From Paragonimus skrjabini miyazakii (Eukaryota > Platyhelminthes > Trematoda > Plagiorchiida > Troglotrematidae), in NCBI GenBank assembly GCA_014338405.1, contig JTDE01002033.1, positions 84,322 through 148,321 on the forward strand: a stretch of 64,000 nt of DNA. Direction: 5' to 3'. The notes under the pieces were generated by a model. It saw only the letters and a list, made by a program, of their open reading frames with translations. It had not been told where the DNA came from and did no database searches. The position numbers and the translations under genes were made by a program. Each line of letters starts with the position of its first letter. Position 1 is the stretch's first letter. This document shows positions 25,500 through 39,239 of the stretch, one piece after another.

Positions 25500-25780
25500 C
25501 GTAAGGATCCCCGATCCGTGGTTGTACTAGTCGTCGAGTCGGTGTAATTGAGACCATATGTGAAAAAGATGGTTCACTTATCACCAATCAATCTCGCTGA
25601 CTTGACAAATGGGCTGAACATTTTCAGGAACAGTTCAGCCGACCTGAACCAGACCATGTGGACAACGGGACTCGAATGATCAGTTATTGTGTTTCAGACG
25701 GCCCTCCGTTGGAAGCAGAAGTGACTCTGTAATTCAAGTTATTGAAGTGTAATAAGGTTTTTGGATCAGAAGCTGAAGCA
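25500..25780 (+). pseudogene. RTE-type LINE fragment (endonuclease-RT linker)
   Basis: Plus-strand broken frame matching the linker of the larger RTE copy at 44340-48080. It contains KDGSLITNQSR, then an FQ..FSRPEPDHVDN-like block, then ISYCVSDGPPLEAEVTL and KLLKCNKVFGS, in the same order as the RTE copy. At least two frameshifts and a stop. Neither boundary is clear. Confidence 0.6.
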
Positions 25781-26305
25781 CCGTAGTTTCCACTCACACA
25801 TGTTTCGTCATGAAGTTGTGCTTTGAGTAAGTGATCGAGAGAAATGTTTAGTCCACTGTGAGTAGTTTGCAGCAAACTTTTATGACAAACCCAAGTTGAC
25901 TCAGTACATCACTTTCTCGGACGAGTCTGGTTCATCCGTGCCTTTCGTAAGAACGTGTAACAACCGCACTATGGCTACACTATTCTGACTGATAGCCTTA
26001 CTACTCAGGTTCACCTTCTTTCTTGTTTAATGGTTTAGGGTAGACACGGTGTCATTTGTTTTGTTGGTCCAAACCATCAAAATTACATGCATGCTTTGAG
26101 TAAAACTCTTATGTCAGTTGACAATAGAAAGACCATGATTCTTCGATATCCAAGACAACCAAAGTTGTTCATTATATCGAACTGCAAGCAAATGAAGACA
26201 CTATAGAAATTTCATCGTTCGTAACTAATATACCGTTATTTAGCTTTCAACACATGCTCCTGACAAGGCAGCTGTTAATTCTAATGCCTCAGATTTCTTT
26301 TAATA

Positions 26306-28505
26306 TGGCGTGATCTTTTTCGAGAATGTCCATCATTTGGGAAATGGGTTGTTCGGACCTGATTGTTTACAGTGTGCACCGTTCGTTTTCCTGAAATCCG
26401 ACATTGTGGACACTTAATATATCTTTTACTTTTAGTAACCAAGGCTAAATTGTTAGCACCCGACGAAGTGATGTTCACGTCATTTGTGCTGCAGTAGAAC
26501 AAGGCTCGCTTGATGGTGGACTATCTCAGATTGTCTAGCGAATCACAAAGCAATGGCTCGGTGATACGATGCAACAATGCGCCCCACCACACGAACCTCA
26601 AACGCCCGTTCGGAACTCCAGAGTACACCGGTGAAAAACCTCTAGGACTGCCAACCAGCTCTCAGGTGCGATCTACTGCTGCTCTGTTCTGTTCCGATTA
26701 ACGTACTGTAAACGTAAGAGAGATGTCCAGCAGTGGGAAACAAAACACAAAGGTGAATACTCGGCCAATCAAATATGCCATTATGGCATAGACCAGGAGG
26801 GAGAACAATCCGGCGAAAACTGGGACTTATAGTTAGTTCGATTCTTCAGCAGATACCCCTGGAATAAACGAATGAAACTCAAATGTAGGAGTAAACTAGA
26901 ATAATCGGTATCAAACACTTATCATGTAGGCGATCGGAACTAACAGGCAAACAACAACGAACTTCCTTATTCAAACTGAGTGAGTAAACGTGTAACGTGT
27001 CATGTTCCTGGGACGTCATTTAAAATCAGTTAGGATAGCGACTACCTGCAACTGCTAGGCGATTGACAGTGGACGACTTCAGATTGTCTAGCGAATCACA
27101 AATAATTTGTTCGGTGATGCGCTGCGCCCTACCACACGGACGTCAAACGCCCGTTCGGAACTCAAGAGTACACCGATGAAAAACCCCTATGACTGACAAC
27201 CAGCTTTCAGGTGCTGAGTCCAGCCGAGAAAGTATATGGAATGTGGTCAGGCGCCTTATGAAAAAATTGATGCGACAAGAGCAGGATCTCCTACTCGCGG
27301 GTGATCCCTTTGATATGCTTTCCGAGCGCCAGGGGCGGTTGAGGTGTCTGGAAAAGTAGGCTGAATAGGCCAGAAGTGTGGTGACAGCATTCTGCTTTTA
27401 CAACATGGTCGTTCCGTTTGAAACTACCAACTAATGAAGACGTCTGATTATGATGTTGAATTTCGTTTTGTATTCGATTAGTAATTATCCGACAGTATAG
27501 AAATCGTAACACAGATTTAACTTCAAGCTGGATAGTGACAATCGGTACCTTGTTAGGAGCATGGTGTTGTTCCGAAAGCGTTCACAGAACCGTTTACTAG
27601 GATGAACAATCCAGGAAAAGCTGAAACAAATTACAACTGGTGCTTGGTTCAATGCTTCGGCGGATATGTCACAACTAACGTCAGTGAAACAAAGCGGATA
27701 TATGGTATGCATCCACTAGCTGGTTTCTACCGTGGTTCGTTTGGCTAGTTCACTGTGAGCCACCGATTGACATATTTTCATATTTGATCAAGCACCCTCG
27801 TCGTTCGCCCCTGTCTCGATCAGCCAGTGTCGGAATGCAGCTAGTCTCGATTCGTCTGTCCTTACTCGTACCGTTCCGTTACTGCGGTGGCCATCAGGTT
27901 CTTACGTCACTCACATGAGGCGGTTTGTCTCGTCTGACCCATGCTTGGGTAATCTAAAGCCAAGATGAATTCGCAACGGTTTCCCACCTATCCCGGACTC
28001 TGTTTACTCAGGCTTGGAGACCGCGATCGATCACTCTGGCTGTTCCAGCACTGCTTTCAGCCGTCACGGCGGCCATCGGACTATGAGGGGGGATGGCTAC
28101 TGCTCTGACGCCAGAGACAGGGCTTGTCCAATCTAATCAGCCCTTTGGACAACGATGGCGTTGACCGAATTCTAAACCAACCCAGACGAATCGGTCATGC
28201 CCCCCACCGACGGACTACTGGTTTGTTGGGGGGCGTTGCACGCATGCGTTCGATGTTGTACGGGCGGATCCCCGCCCCTTTGTTCTCTTTTTTCCGGTTA
28301 GTCTGCGCCCCCATCAGCCTAGTGTTTGAGTACGGGGGTGGGGCTAGTTTTGTTTACTCCTTGCACTTGGTGAGGCCGTGCCTACTGTCCCAACAACGAC
28401 TAATCGCTTTCTGTGTCTGTCACCCTACCCACGTGCACATTAGCCGTGCGACCCCGATCGTTGCTGAAACTTAGACTCTGCATGGTATACCTTAGCCTGG
28501 CATCG
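26306..28505 (-). repeat. 2.2 kb interspersed repeat of unknown family, copy 1
   Basis: Almost the whole segment is present again, reverse-complemented and closely similar, at 61834-64000. The shared end is at CGATGCCAGGCTAAG (28505). The other end is not reached, because copy 2 runs off the window. The repeat has a GC-rich part (28100-28350), short open frames with no recognised domain (for example 27485-27712), and an internal diverged tandem of about 150 bp (26514-26665 and 27063-27215). A CxxC-containing peptide KCPQCRISGKRTVHTVNNQV lies near the far end. No terminal inverted repeats or transposase motif were seen. Confidence 0.7.
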
Positions 28506-31205
28506 AGAGATCTGACACCGGGGCAATCATAGGGCCGGATACGATCTTATCAACTGATAATAGTCGTCACACGTTCGAAACAGCGCGTTCAAAATGGCTT
28601 TAGGATGAAGATCCGGAAATACATTTATATTGGACTATGTGGAAATTTGGACTAGATGGTTAATTGTGTTAAAACTTACAGGCTGCTCTACCAGCAAAAA
28701 GGCCGACAACTTTAATGTATACATTTTCCCTACAGTTAGGATAAGTTGTTGTCTTAACCGAATAGTTGAGACCTGAATATTAGAGGTGGTCGCTAACAGG
28801 TGAATACAACAAGAGTCCGTTCTTTTATTTTATCCATATAACTGGCCTATGGGCGATGGCTCATTGCAGCGGACCCGAAAACTCGAAGGTGTTTTGTACA
28901 CAGATGGGCTCACAGTGTGTTATCCATACACGACTGGCTGGACACTTAAAATGAGGAAACTTAATCCTTTCCAACCTCTATTCCCACACTCACGATCAAC
29001 TACCGGTTCATTCCGCACGGAGGTCATTCAAAGTTTGAGTTAGCGACTGAAACCCAATTTCCCCCTTATGTCCGAAAGTTAATAACGCTGTTCACGTCTA
29101 GCTAATTGACACGTGAACTGGAGACTTGCTTTCAGGCTATAGCACATGCACGAAGTTCGGCTCACAACAGATGCATAAATACAGACGACTGGTATAAAGA
29201 CGTTGTTTTGCGAACGAACCATGCAGCATTACTGCAACAAAACTGGGTCTGAATTAGTCTTGGTCCACAGAAAGTGCACGGCAATCAATAATGTTTTAGA
29301 ATGAGCGGATATCCTCAACGTCAGTTTTAGTACATAAACAATTATACACGAGGCAAACAATTAGCCGACTTGCATTGGTCTATCTGTTGGTATGGTAGGT
29401 CATATTCAGTGTTCACAGACACATCACCACACACGATCACAATAAAGGCGACTGTATCCAACGACAAAAAGGTAAGTGCGGTTAAGTGACAGCCAATCAA
29501 TCAATCCAACGAATCAATGGAACCGCGACATCACAAGTACCGGAAGTAGAATAACAGACTACGCAGTAAAGTGAGTCGCCTTTGTGCCTATGCTGTTGTA
29601 TTCATACACGCGGATCAACCGAAGTAAAAACATTACACATCATCAGAAATCCGCCGGTTTATTTCATCTGCGGAGCTTAAACAGATACAATGGCTTTTCA
29701 AAAAATATCTCACAAAAGGTAGCACTCCAAATAAATTAGAACATCAAACCTCATGGGTCGATAATTAAGTAATCGTATTCCTAGTGGGTGTCTGCGATCA
29801 GAACGCCCTGCGAACAGCTGAGAATTTCAATGACTCACCTGAGTACCATTCTTGATATGGTGGTGAATAAATGGCTCCGGATGTTAGGCTTCAAGGCATA
29901 CGGTATATAGATGTCAACTCTAATCTGTTATGATTCATGTGGTGTTCAGAACGTCTTTGGAATGGTTTTTGTACTTTCTAATATTAACATGGTGTTATTG
30001 AAAGATTGCATAGACTTGCGTCTACACTCACTCTTGACTTTAAGTTGTTCGAGGTAGCTGAGTTGTTCACATATCGTAGATGTATTGGCACTAGTGAACA
30101 CATTTGATAAAATCATTAACCGTAGAGCTTAGGCTCGGATGGCGTTCGTCAACCTATGCCATCTGTGGTTGTGACTGTATTTATGTCGCCGCTCCGTTCG
30201 CCGCACATCACACCAGAAGAACCTCACTCGCACTCTTTCCACTTTGTCTATGTATGTAGTTATGATCACTGACCCATTAGGTAGATGACAGTTGCAACCG
30301 GTCTTGCACTGATTTTGTGCTGGTTTGAACTGCAGTGAAAAACCTCGTTACCAAGTTCTGACATTTCGTTACCTTGACTGGAGGGGATCTGAAGCAGACA
30401 AGACAAACCAATAAGGAAGTTTATTGTACGCGCACAAAACCTGATCTATGTTGCACAGGATACTCAGCTATCGGTGTCTCCGGATGGCTATAAGCGTGTA
30501 ATGGGGACAATGTGCAAGCAAACATTAATTTGGTCGACCGTCCTTGGGACGAAAAAAGCTGTGAACCACTCAATACAACGACCATATATCACAATCCCCA
30601 ATGGCTTGAAGACGCACTATAAATTTCAAATCATCGCCGACCACGTCGCATCTTGTTTATTATTTGTGGGTTGGACTGGAATTGGTAGCCTGGTGATCAA
30701 CGTGTGAGCCGGGTTCGGGGCATGAAAACTCTGACAATGCAGTGTGGTTTAGTACACCGTTATCGTTTTTTTTAGCTGGGTTCCGAAAGAAAATGAACCC
30801 CTTTGGTTGAGGACGCTACCTGGCATTACGAAGAACGGAAGCAAACAACATTGTATGTGGCCCAAGTTGGTTCACTTTTTCTAGGTCATGATGGAAAATC
30901 TTCTTCCTACTGGTTACGGCACGTTTACCACTGCACGTAACCGCTCTTTCTAAACAGGCCCTGTTCAAATGTGATTTGAAAATCTAAAGTGAGAGCAAAC
31001 AAAGAGACTTAACATAAACAGAATAAACTCTGGGAAGAAGACTAGCTATTGGAAGCGTGCAGCAGTAGACAGACGCACAAGAAACCACTTCACTGGGAGT
31101 CAAACTGTAAAATCACCGAACTTGTCTGCTGAATGGGCAGTCGTAGACGGTAAACAGTAGAACCCGTAGGAAGTGGTGAATTAACGACTGACAGCCGAGA
31201 GCCTT
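28506..31205. other. No recognised feature
   Basis: Short frames only (for example 30474-30707 plus, 77 codons). No domain or repeat recognised. Confidence 0.5.
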
Positions 31206-31330
31206 ATGAAATATCACACATACCAACTAGAGAAATTAACAGTGTTCGATACACGCCGTCTCGAAAAGACATGTGTCATCCGGGCGCATGACTTATACGA
31301 TCGGGTCCGAGCAAGAAAGTGTATGAGAAT
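31206..31330 (+). pseudogene. Possible LINE C-terminal fragment
   Basis: The frame LEKLTVFDTRRLEKTCVIRA followed by HDLYDRVRARKCMRM resembles the conserved block after the RT in RTE-type LINEs (LxxLxVFDxRCLRxIAxIxWxDRVxNxxVRxRV). The Cys and several hydrophobic positions deviate, so the match is weak. Confidence 0.3.
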
Positions 31331-31938
31331 GAAGCGGTCATTCGCGACCATGAGATTGTACCTCTTTATGTCAGTCAGTCGGACTACTCGGTCAAAGGCG
31401 CTAGTGGCCCAAAAAGTGCCATCCACGGTCTTCCACTTTACAAGGTCTGAAATTCCTCGTGGACAAACACTGCGTTTGCATCTCGTCTGCTACGGTAGGG
31501 AAACCAACGCAATCAATACATGACAAGCAATTATAGTAGCATTGGTGAAAAATGCGAGCCAGATACGAGAGGTCGAAATGAATAAGGTTCGAGAACGAGT
31601 GTTTTGATGCTGTAAAATGACAAAGAAACCAAGCGTGCGAAGGGGTTTGAAAGTAATTCGGGTGCAGGAGGCGAGAATCGTTGGGACAAAGACGAGAAAG
31701 TTGACACACACAGTAAGCCATAATGCACAATTAAAAAGAGAAGAAATATGAATAAAACCCAGCTTCATTCTCAATGAAGCACATAAAAGAAATATTCGTG
31801 AATGGGAACATCTAAAAAATTTCAAAGCAGGAAGGAACACACCCGGTGATATAAAATACTTAATCAGCATTATCTCAGCTAATCAGAAAGAGATAATGTT
31901 CGATTTCCGAGATCGATCATCAATCAAAGGTATGTGTA

Positions 31939-32562
31939 TCAAGAGGAATTGAGCAACTGTTCGAAACGCATATCAGACCGACAGCGTCGCCATCGATAAA
32001 ACATACTCATAGATACCCCAACGATTAAGCATAGGGCCAATGAAACTCCCAGCAAACTGTACACCAAATAACTGGGGATGAAATTCTCCCGTTTGTCCTT
32101 ACTGTCTTGAGTTACAGCACAAACAATGTTGTGTTCATCCGGCTTGAGAAGGAATGGCTCGAGGTAACGAAGTACACGATCTAGTGGACACCCGTCCTCG
32201 CCGGATCGGTCATGGCAAGGAGGTAATACGCGATATTCACCTGTATCGTCTGGGTATCCTCTTTTATATAATACGCGCAGTCGATAATAAGATCTAGGGG
32301 CAGGTGGATCCGGCCCTAACAATTCCAACACCACAGCGGCGGAGTATTCGACAAGATGGTCGTCAAACACTCCAAGAGCTGCCAACAAATAGCTAACGTC
32401 GGTATCGTGAGCAGAATAGGCCAGTATGTGTTGCACAGAAAGAGGACCTTTAATGATGGGCGAGTAAGTGTTGTCAACGACTGAAGTCACGTGGTCGACG
32501 AAAGCACTCAAGAAGACTCCAATCTCCAAACGAAGTATTTCAGTGCTGCTTGTAAATATTAA
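31939..32562 (-). CDS. Histidine acid phosphatase, proximal terminal exon (catalytic HD, membrane anchor)
   Basis: Terminal exon, 207 codons plus stop. The acceptor TTGCCTTGAACAG precedes TTA in phase 0. YSAHDTDVSYLLAALG carries the second catalytic motif (HD, His-Asp acid/base pair) near exon residue 52. GCPLDRVLRYLEPFL follows, as in other lysosomal acid phosphatases. A hydrophobic segment around exon residues 165-188 is a single membrane span, followed by a basic cytoplasmic tail of about 19 residues. With exons 1 and 2 the product is about 454 residues, slightly longer than typical vertebrate homologues and with the same type I membrane layout. No clear AATAAA was found just downstream on this strand. 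This exon and the one at 2303-2950 align along their whole length but differ strongly in the linker and tail. Confidence 0.88.
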   Translation of the reverse strand, partial: LIFTSSTEILRLEIGVFLSAFVDHVTSVVDNTYSPIIKGPLSVQHILAYSAHDTDVSYLLAALGVFDDHLVEYSAAVVLELLGPDPPAPRSYYRLRVLYKRGYPDDTGEYRVLPPCHDRSGEDGCPLDRVLRYLEPFLLKPDEHNIVCAVTQDSKDKRENFIPSYLVYSLLGVSLALCLIVGVSMSMFYRWRRCRSDMRFEQLLNSS

Positions 32563-33179
32563 CTGTTCAAGGCAAAAACGAATGAACGACGAACATCGAG
32601 ATGAGGATAAAGCAGACAGGGAATTTGGAAGAAAAACATGTGCTTTTAGTAGCAGTATCCTGCGAAGCCTAAATGTTCACTAAAGTAAGAAGCATAACGG
32701 ACATACAAAAGTGAAGTAACGCCAAATAGGACAAGTGAATGAGTGGATAAACGAATAAACGACACAGTAGTATAGTTGTTTATTATTTACCACGAAGGTG
32801 AATCTTAGCGTGTAAGTAAATAAAACTATCAACTGTACGTTCCGATAATCGCCTGTGATTCATGAAAAAAAAAGAACTGAACCGGCTTTCTTGTAATACA
32901 GCCAGCCGAATGATCGACCCGAGATTTCAGTTTTCTTCTCAAAAACGGAGGAGACTATCGAAAGGCATTGAACTTCATGGACAGTAAAGTGGTCAGCAGG
33001 TTCCCGGAATGATTCACATGGGTTATAATGACAATGGGTTAACTCCACCTAAAAGCTGTAGCCATTATAATAAATAATATTTTTGATTGCCGCCTTCCAT
33101 TGTGCATTTTTGATGATGTCGCTTTTCTACCTGCGGTTGTTTTAGTCAAGTTGTCAAATCTTTGTTCCCTTCCGGAACG

Positions 33180-33760
33180 AAAAACTCAACTCGCTCCGTG
33201 TTTGCTAGCTTGACGTGCCTTCTCTGTACACTCTATTTTCCAGGCTCGATAATAGTACACGGGGTGAGCGCGTTCGATCTCTGTTTCCATTGTCATACGC
33301 GTTTCCATAGTGAGAAGTAGACTGGTTATTATTCTGTCGGGCTCTTTTAATATACCTATCGTTACATCGAACTTTGTCAATCTTAGTGGAACGTGGTCTT
33401 TGCAAGAAATAAAAACACACGGTAACATATGACGGATCGTACCACCACAGCTAAACAGAGTATAAACTCATCTCAATTTATCTTCCAAAGTTGTACACAA
33501 ACGTTAAACAGGGAGTTTTTAAGCAGTAATTGAAGGTGGAGATCATAGCTTTCTCAATCCAAGTATTGCAATGATTCTTGTATTTGTATTAATTAAGCAG
33601 TTAACTTTTAACTTTCGTTTTGGAGCTCTCTCCGTGACTCACTAGCTGGACTCGTTTAAAATGTACACTCTACTTTCCAGGGTTGACGGTAACACTCGGG
33701 GTCAGCGAAGTGACTCCTTGGTTTCATTGTCATACAGGTTTCGTTAGTGAGAGGCAGTAA
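33180..33760 (+). repeat. Diverged direct repeat, possible LTR or leader of the adjacent Gypsy element
   Basis: Segment 33180-33310 recurs at 33620-33755 with about 25% differences. Shared landmarks are GTACACTCTAYTTTCCAGG, a CGGGGT(C/G)AGCG block, and TTTCATTGTCATACRSGTTTC. The pair lies just before the Gag-like part of a decayed Gypsy element, so it may derive from that element's LTR. No matching copy was seen after the element. Confidence 0.4.
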
Positions 33761-33859
33761 ATGCACTAGCGGTCCCTCCGTTTTAGAAAACGACCCTCTT
33801 CTCTGGTTTGTTTAGTTGGAGACAACATTTCTCAATAAAGGAACTTAATCCGATCAAAC

Positions 33860-36670
33860 AAGATTCTGTCAGGTGTTAACCAGGTTTCCGACTGAAGTCA
33901 CCGTACAGCTTCGCGATACTGTAGTAAACCAGCTAGTAGAACGCAAGTGTGAGACCTTAAAAAAGGCAGTTATTAATCGAGTCACATCATCTGAGAGGAC
34001 TCGACCCAAGCAACTTTTCCATGACTTAAACCTGAGCGATAAATGCCCTACAACCCTTCCAAAAGAGATGCGATAACTCTTTGGCAGGTCGCATATGGAA
34101 GAATCCCTCTTCCGTGATCTTTGACTTAAAAAATTACCGGAGGTAGCGCAGATACCAGTTTCTGTTGGTCTTTCATAAACTCACTCCGAGATACCGAAAA
34201 CAGTAACAGGACGTTTTCGACTACTGCTTGAATAGTTAAATGTACCTCATCCTGTTCCACTTCCTATACTAGACATACGCCATTCCGACAAGCTGGCTAC
34301 CCCGAAGGCGAGGTCCATCAAACATGAAGCCTTAACGGCGGTAATCGCACCTGTGCGACGCGGTTTAAACGAACTTTCCCCAAATCTGATCAAGTTGTTC
34401 ATTAGGTTATCGACCTAGTAAACCACTCAGGCGACCAGTACCACAGTCAAAAACTGACTGTTGTTGGTACCATGAACGTTTTGGTAACCGAGCCAGAAGG
34501 TGTGCCAAACTTGGCATCTATGTACTATCAAGGCGAGGCGAACTTCGCAGCCGAGCTCTAGCGGCACACACTATCGTCGGCGTCGACTCTCCCTGTGGCC
34601 TCATTTTTGAGTTAGAGCTAGTAACCGGAACTGCCCTCGGTTGATACTAGGGTACAAGCCAGTGCTTTTCAGTCTTCAAAGGATACGATGCCAAACCCCT
34701 GCAGCTCACATCTCTGTGTCGCCAACGCCATCTCCATAGCTATTTACCAGCAGCGCTCCCTAACACTTAATTGGGTCCTCCGGCAGACGTTTCATTGTTT
34801 ACAATCGCCGCGATACACTTTACCACAACTGGCATCGATTTTCTCTGGCTATTTGACCTTCTGGTCCATACTATACGTTGTGTGCTAATCAATTCCAGCA
34901 TCAGGCTAAACATATCCGGCAGGCGTGTAAATACTTTGGCCGTAACACCCATATATGCTTAACTCGCGGCTCCCAGACAATTTGTGAATATCATCATTGA
35001 GTTCCCACAACGTTTTCGTGAACCGAACGACATACCGTCAGTGGTCTCTAATGTCATGCATCACATCCGCACCAACGGACCTCCAATTTCAGCACAACAT
35101 CGGCCACTGGCTTTTGACAAACTAAAAGCTCCTGGGGCAGAATGCAAACACATGCTCGGGCAGAGAATAATAGGCACTTTCCGAGAGCCTACGGGCCTCA
35201 TTGTAGCACTTGGCATTGAAGAGGTTAGATGACTGGTGCTTTTGAGATGATTACCATGGGCTCAGCAAGACAATCGCTTCTGAGAAGTACCCGATCTGGC
35301 ATCTGCAGGACTTAGCTACTTGCTTATACGAGAAAATCATTTTTAACAGCAGAGTTGACACTCGCATACCACTGAACACCGATAGCCAAAGACGGTATAT
35401 CAAAAACCGTAGTAATTAGCCCGTTTGACTTCATCGTATTCCTTCGAATGTCTTTTGGATTGGGCAATACTGATCACAATTTATAACTCTTTATTTACGA
35501 AGTTACACACGGTTTAGATTTTGTTTACTCTCATCTGCATGACATTTTGATGACTAGAGGAGAAACAACTCACAAACTTTTACGCTTTGCTACAGCATTG
35601 GCTTAACAGGACGTTACAGTACACTCTACCAAAGGCGAACTGGGTACGGCCATCATAGAGATTCTGGGCTACTGAAGCTCAGAAGACGGAATCGTTGCGA
35701 TCGTCGAGCTAGCTCTCCTTGCCCATCCTCACCTGAATGCACTCTTGTCAACTGACAGCTGCGGGTGCCATGTTACAACAGTTCGTTGGTAATCAATGAC
35801 AACCTTTAGGCTTCTGCTCCAAACGCTTGTAACTCACGGAATCCTAATACATGTTTGCTAGGGAGTTACTAGCAATCCATTTAAGCATTCATCTCTTCCG
35901 TTATTCAGTGGAAGACAAAATTTTCACGGTTTACATTGGCCACAAGTGATTAATCTACTCTTTAAATGCCCCATCCGACAGGCAATCCTCAAGGGAAATT
36001 AGGCACCTAGACTAAAGCTTTCAGTTTAAGACTACTATACGACGTCTCAAGTACCGAAAACGGTGTCGCGGGTGCTCTTTCATGTGTTTATAATCTTAAT
36101 GCATCTGTTGATAATGGTACTGATTTCACTGTCAGCTAAAGACTACTCATTGCGCGTGTTAACCCTTTATACAGCTAGGCATTTCCGTTAGTTCCTTAAA
36201 GCTCACGGACTACACCTAAGGAGGATTCAAAGATCATCGCTGTAGAATTAGTTTTTGGTTGTACACTTAGGTTACTAGGTGAACTCGTCTCACCTGCACC
36301 TTCAGCACCGTATGACTACGGCAGTTATGCAGCGCACCACAACCGAAAGCGGTCATCAACACTGCCGTGCACATTAAGCTGTCATCTTCTACCCATGTCT
36401 TCGTACGTACAGATGGCCTGTATCAACCAATACAAATCCCGTACACCGACCTCCATAAGGTGATCACAAAGGACATGAAGACTTTCCATATCAGCAGTAA
36501 CAGCAAACAAGATGCAGCTTCGCTCGGTAGGCTAAAACCGACATTTATTAGGTAATTAAAAGCCGCACATTTTCTGTCGATAAGAGGCGTTCCTCGTCCG
36601 GAACACTCAGCACCAGCGAAAGGTGTTCCCGTCCCTAGCTATCTATGCCTTCAGACACAATCGTCTCGGT
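33860..36670 (+). mobile_element. Ty3/Gypsy retrotransposon, ancient, all domains in order but heavily decayed
   Basis: Pieces of each domain appear in order on the plus strand, inside phosphatase intron 2 and antisense to it. Gag about 33873-34140 (LKKAVINRVTSSERTRPKQL). Aspartic protease C-terminal half about 34770-34950 (FTIAAIHFTTTGIDFLWLF). RT start 34984-35232 (HHIRTNGPPISAQHRPLAFD). RT palm about 35330-35560 in broken frames. RNase H about 35700-35960. Integrase C-terminal region about 36225-36300 (IIAVELVFGCTLRLLGELV). Pol tail 36367-36555 (THVFVRTDGLYQPIQIPY, LGRLKPTFI). Stops and frameshifts are everywhere. It cannot encode a product. Confidence 0.7.
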
Positions 36671-37889
36671 AGGGAAATTCACAAATTCGTATGTTGAGTA
36701 GAATATATTACCATTCTTTATTGCTTAAAGTGACAATTTCACTAACATGTATTTTCGCACCTGCAATCCCACCCACCTTTCATGTCATGTTTTTCTGAGT
36801 TATTTCGTACACAGACAGCGATTTTTTTTAATAAAAAAGGTTAACTTTGGTTAATCTACATATGTGCTTTTGAGTTATTAACTACTTAGACAAGCGAAAA
36901 CAAACAAAAACACAACTTGTTGCTCATAAGCACGCTCACGTCTATCTCAGTTATTTGGTACAGTAACATATCCGCAACCTAAACTGTGTTACTCAGAATC
37001 ATGTCGATTCGTATGTTAACTATTTTCTTTCTTGAGTCTATTACACTCAAATATGCTTACAATATAAAAAAGAAGAATGGAGGCAACACTCAAACTAACA
37101 TGCATCCTGAAAGAAACTTAATCATTAAGTAAGAAAATATGCGTACACACTCCACTGATGCAAACGAACAATTAAGAGGCACTAAAATAAACGTGAGTTT
37201 TTCAAGAGTAACCTACTATGGAAGCAAAACGTTTTCAAATTCAATATCCGTCAACTCTGCCACACAGTATCTAGCTATAGGGAATACCTTATTCGGCTAA
37301 CCGAACTTAAAACTGTCTTGGCTACTCCAAGAACGTGTCCCACAAACCATCAGATGGGTATATTTGCTTGTGCTCATTTGGTCTTCTTGTTATCCATTGA
37401 TTCCCCAATGTGCTGCCATGTAGAATACCAACGTACTATTTCTCATTCAAATGTTTCTTTTTCATAGCAAGCGAAATGTCCAAAAATTACTACACACAAA
37501 CAGTAATACATAATTTGAAACAGTTGGTTCCCTTCATAAATTTGAACAAAGCAGTAAGAAGACGGACAGTAATACATAAGCTAATTATTTATCTCATACA
37601 CCTGGACGAAACTATTGAGTAAACAAAATAGGCAAGTTTCATTGCAATAAAATAATTTTGCTGGTAGCACGCAATTTATTCGCCTGAAGGTGAACAGTGT
37701 TCCTAATAGGTAACTTAATTCTGGCGTTCCGTAAGGAACCCGATTATTTTAAGTGTAGCGTAGGTATAACAGTGTGCTGTACACTACGAGGGAACGGAAA
37801 TATGAAAACAGGAGGGAAACCTATAACAATTTACAGCAGAAAACAACATCAAATCACCGAATAAAAATTAAACGGACAATTCAACTTAC
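36671..37889. other. Intron 2 sequence, nothing recognised
   Basis: AT-rich, between the decayed Gypsy element and exon 2. No 3' LTR copy of that element could be identified here. Confidence 0.5.
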
Positions 37890-38165
37890 GTTCCAGTAGA
37901 ACGTTTCAACTTCAATAAGTTCTTTGTAAACTTGCTCTGAACACCAGTCAGGAAACTGCATAGCATGTGCTTCCATGCAGGTGAGAGTGTCAGATACTTC
38001 CCACAAGTTACGGCGATCGATTTTGACGTCCAAGTTTCGGTTAATGAGTTCAAACAACGCGCTATGATTCTTTTCTGTTTGGATGGCCGCCTCCGATTCC
38101 ATTTCTAAACCGCGTAAAACATCGAGAAAGGGACACGGAGCAACGCTCAGTAAAACATCAGCCTC
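37890..38165 (-). CDS. Histidine acid phosphatase, exon 2 (central alpha domain)
   Basis: Second coding exon, 92 codons, phase 0 at both ends. The acceptor reads TTTCCAG|GAG and the donor AAC|GTAAGT. The peptide begins EADVLLSVAPCPFLDVL, which continues directly from HTVSQ of exon 1 and matches the family pattern in which a CP-containing segment follows the IPVHTV block. It goes on through LWEVSDTLTCMEAHAMQFP and PDWCSEQVYKEL, the lid-helix region that in animal acid phosphatases precedes the last domain, and ends at ETFYWN. There is no start codon at its natural beginning and no stop. It lies between the 16.4 kb intron 1 and a 5.3 kb intron 2 that holds a decayed Gypsy element. The assignment is strong because length, phase and order of conserved blocks all fit. 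Confidence 0.85.
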
Positions 38166-39239
38166 CTGGAAACGGGAAGATGGACGATACGGTTAGCAGA
38201 CCACGACAGTGTAAGCTGTTCTGCATGATAAACTGACCAACTATCAGAAGCAAAAACGTCTGTCGATTAGTATCCACTAACAGCTGTCCACAACAGGCGT
38301 GCTTTGGGGTTCAAAATGTAGTTACACTGTCGCAATTAGCAGGGTAAACTAGTCAACTGCTATCAGTCACGTAACTACAAATTTGCACGACACATAACTG
38401 GGATTCTACAGGATCAACACGTGGTCAGTTTCTGAAAAAGGCGAACGACGAAATTTAGCCATTATTATCTCACTAAACTGTTGTAATGAACGAAGTAGAA
38501 CTTCAGAGAGTTAGATCACAAGCAAGCAAATCAAACGTGCTTGACAGTGAACTTTGTAACAGTATAACCTGGTTGGGATATGTGCGTAATGAGGTTAGCT
38601 CACAGCATCAAGTTCTGGTTACCTACTGTATGAGAAACAACCTGTCAGGCAGACAGTTGGAATCGTAACTATAGAATTATGGCTACCTGAGTCGCCATAA
38701 ACCACCAGAAAATATTAAACTACACAAAAACGAAATGCGCACAAGCCTCTTTAACCTTCCCGTAGACAGTAGAAAAACTGGAAACTACCAGTCTTATAAA
38801 AGCATTTGGCCATTTGCATGTAGGGAACACATCGAAACAGCAAGCGTCCACGTTGGATATATCAGAGACCTACCGCACTACATATGACACACCAGTCAAA
38901 AGAGCTAAAGGTGGTATGTTCCAAATCTATCAAATGCAGTAGGAACACAAACCTCAAAGGAACAAGTAAATATCAATGAAACAGAGAGGTTCACAAACGA
39001 CTCCGGTTCAGCGCCACGTGTCACAATGGCTCTGGTCACAGGGAAGCGCTGGTATGTCCGATGAGGCCTACTAAAACCAAAGACTTCGTGACACGCACAC
39101 AAACGTAGCTCAGTGATAACCTGAACGCCGTTTCTAACTATCCGAGCATGTCCCAGCAGTGAACAGTGTACTGGATAGCTGAAAGAAATTGTCAAAATGC
39201 CCTTAAATCCTTGAAGCATGTGTACGCTTACATCTGTGC

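Noticed and set aside
28124..28474. 116-codon plus-strand ORF in the GC-rich part of the 2.2 kb repeat
   Set aside because: The second copy has a homopolymer length change that breaks the frame. There are no domain features, so it is not supported as coding.
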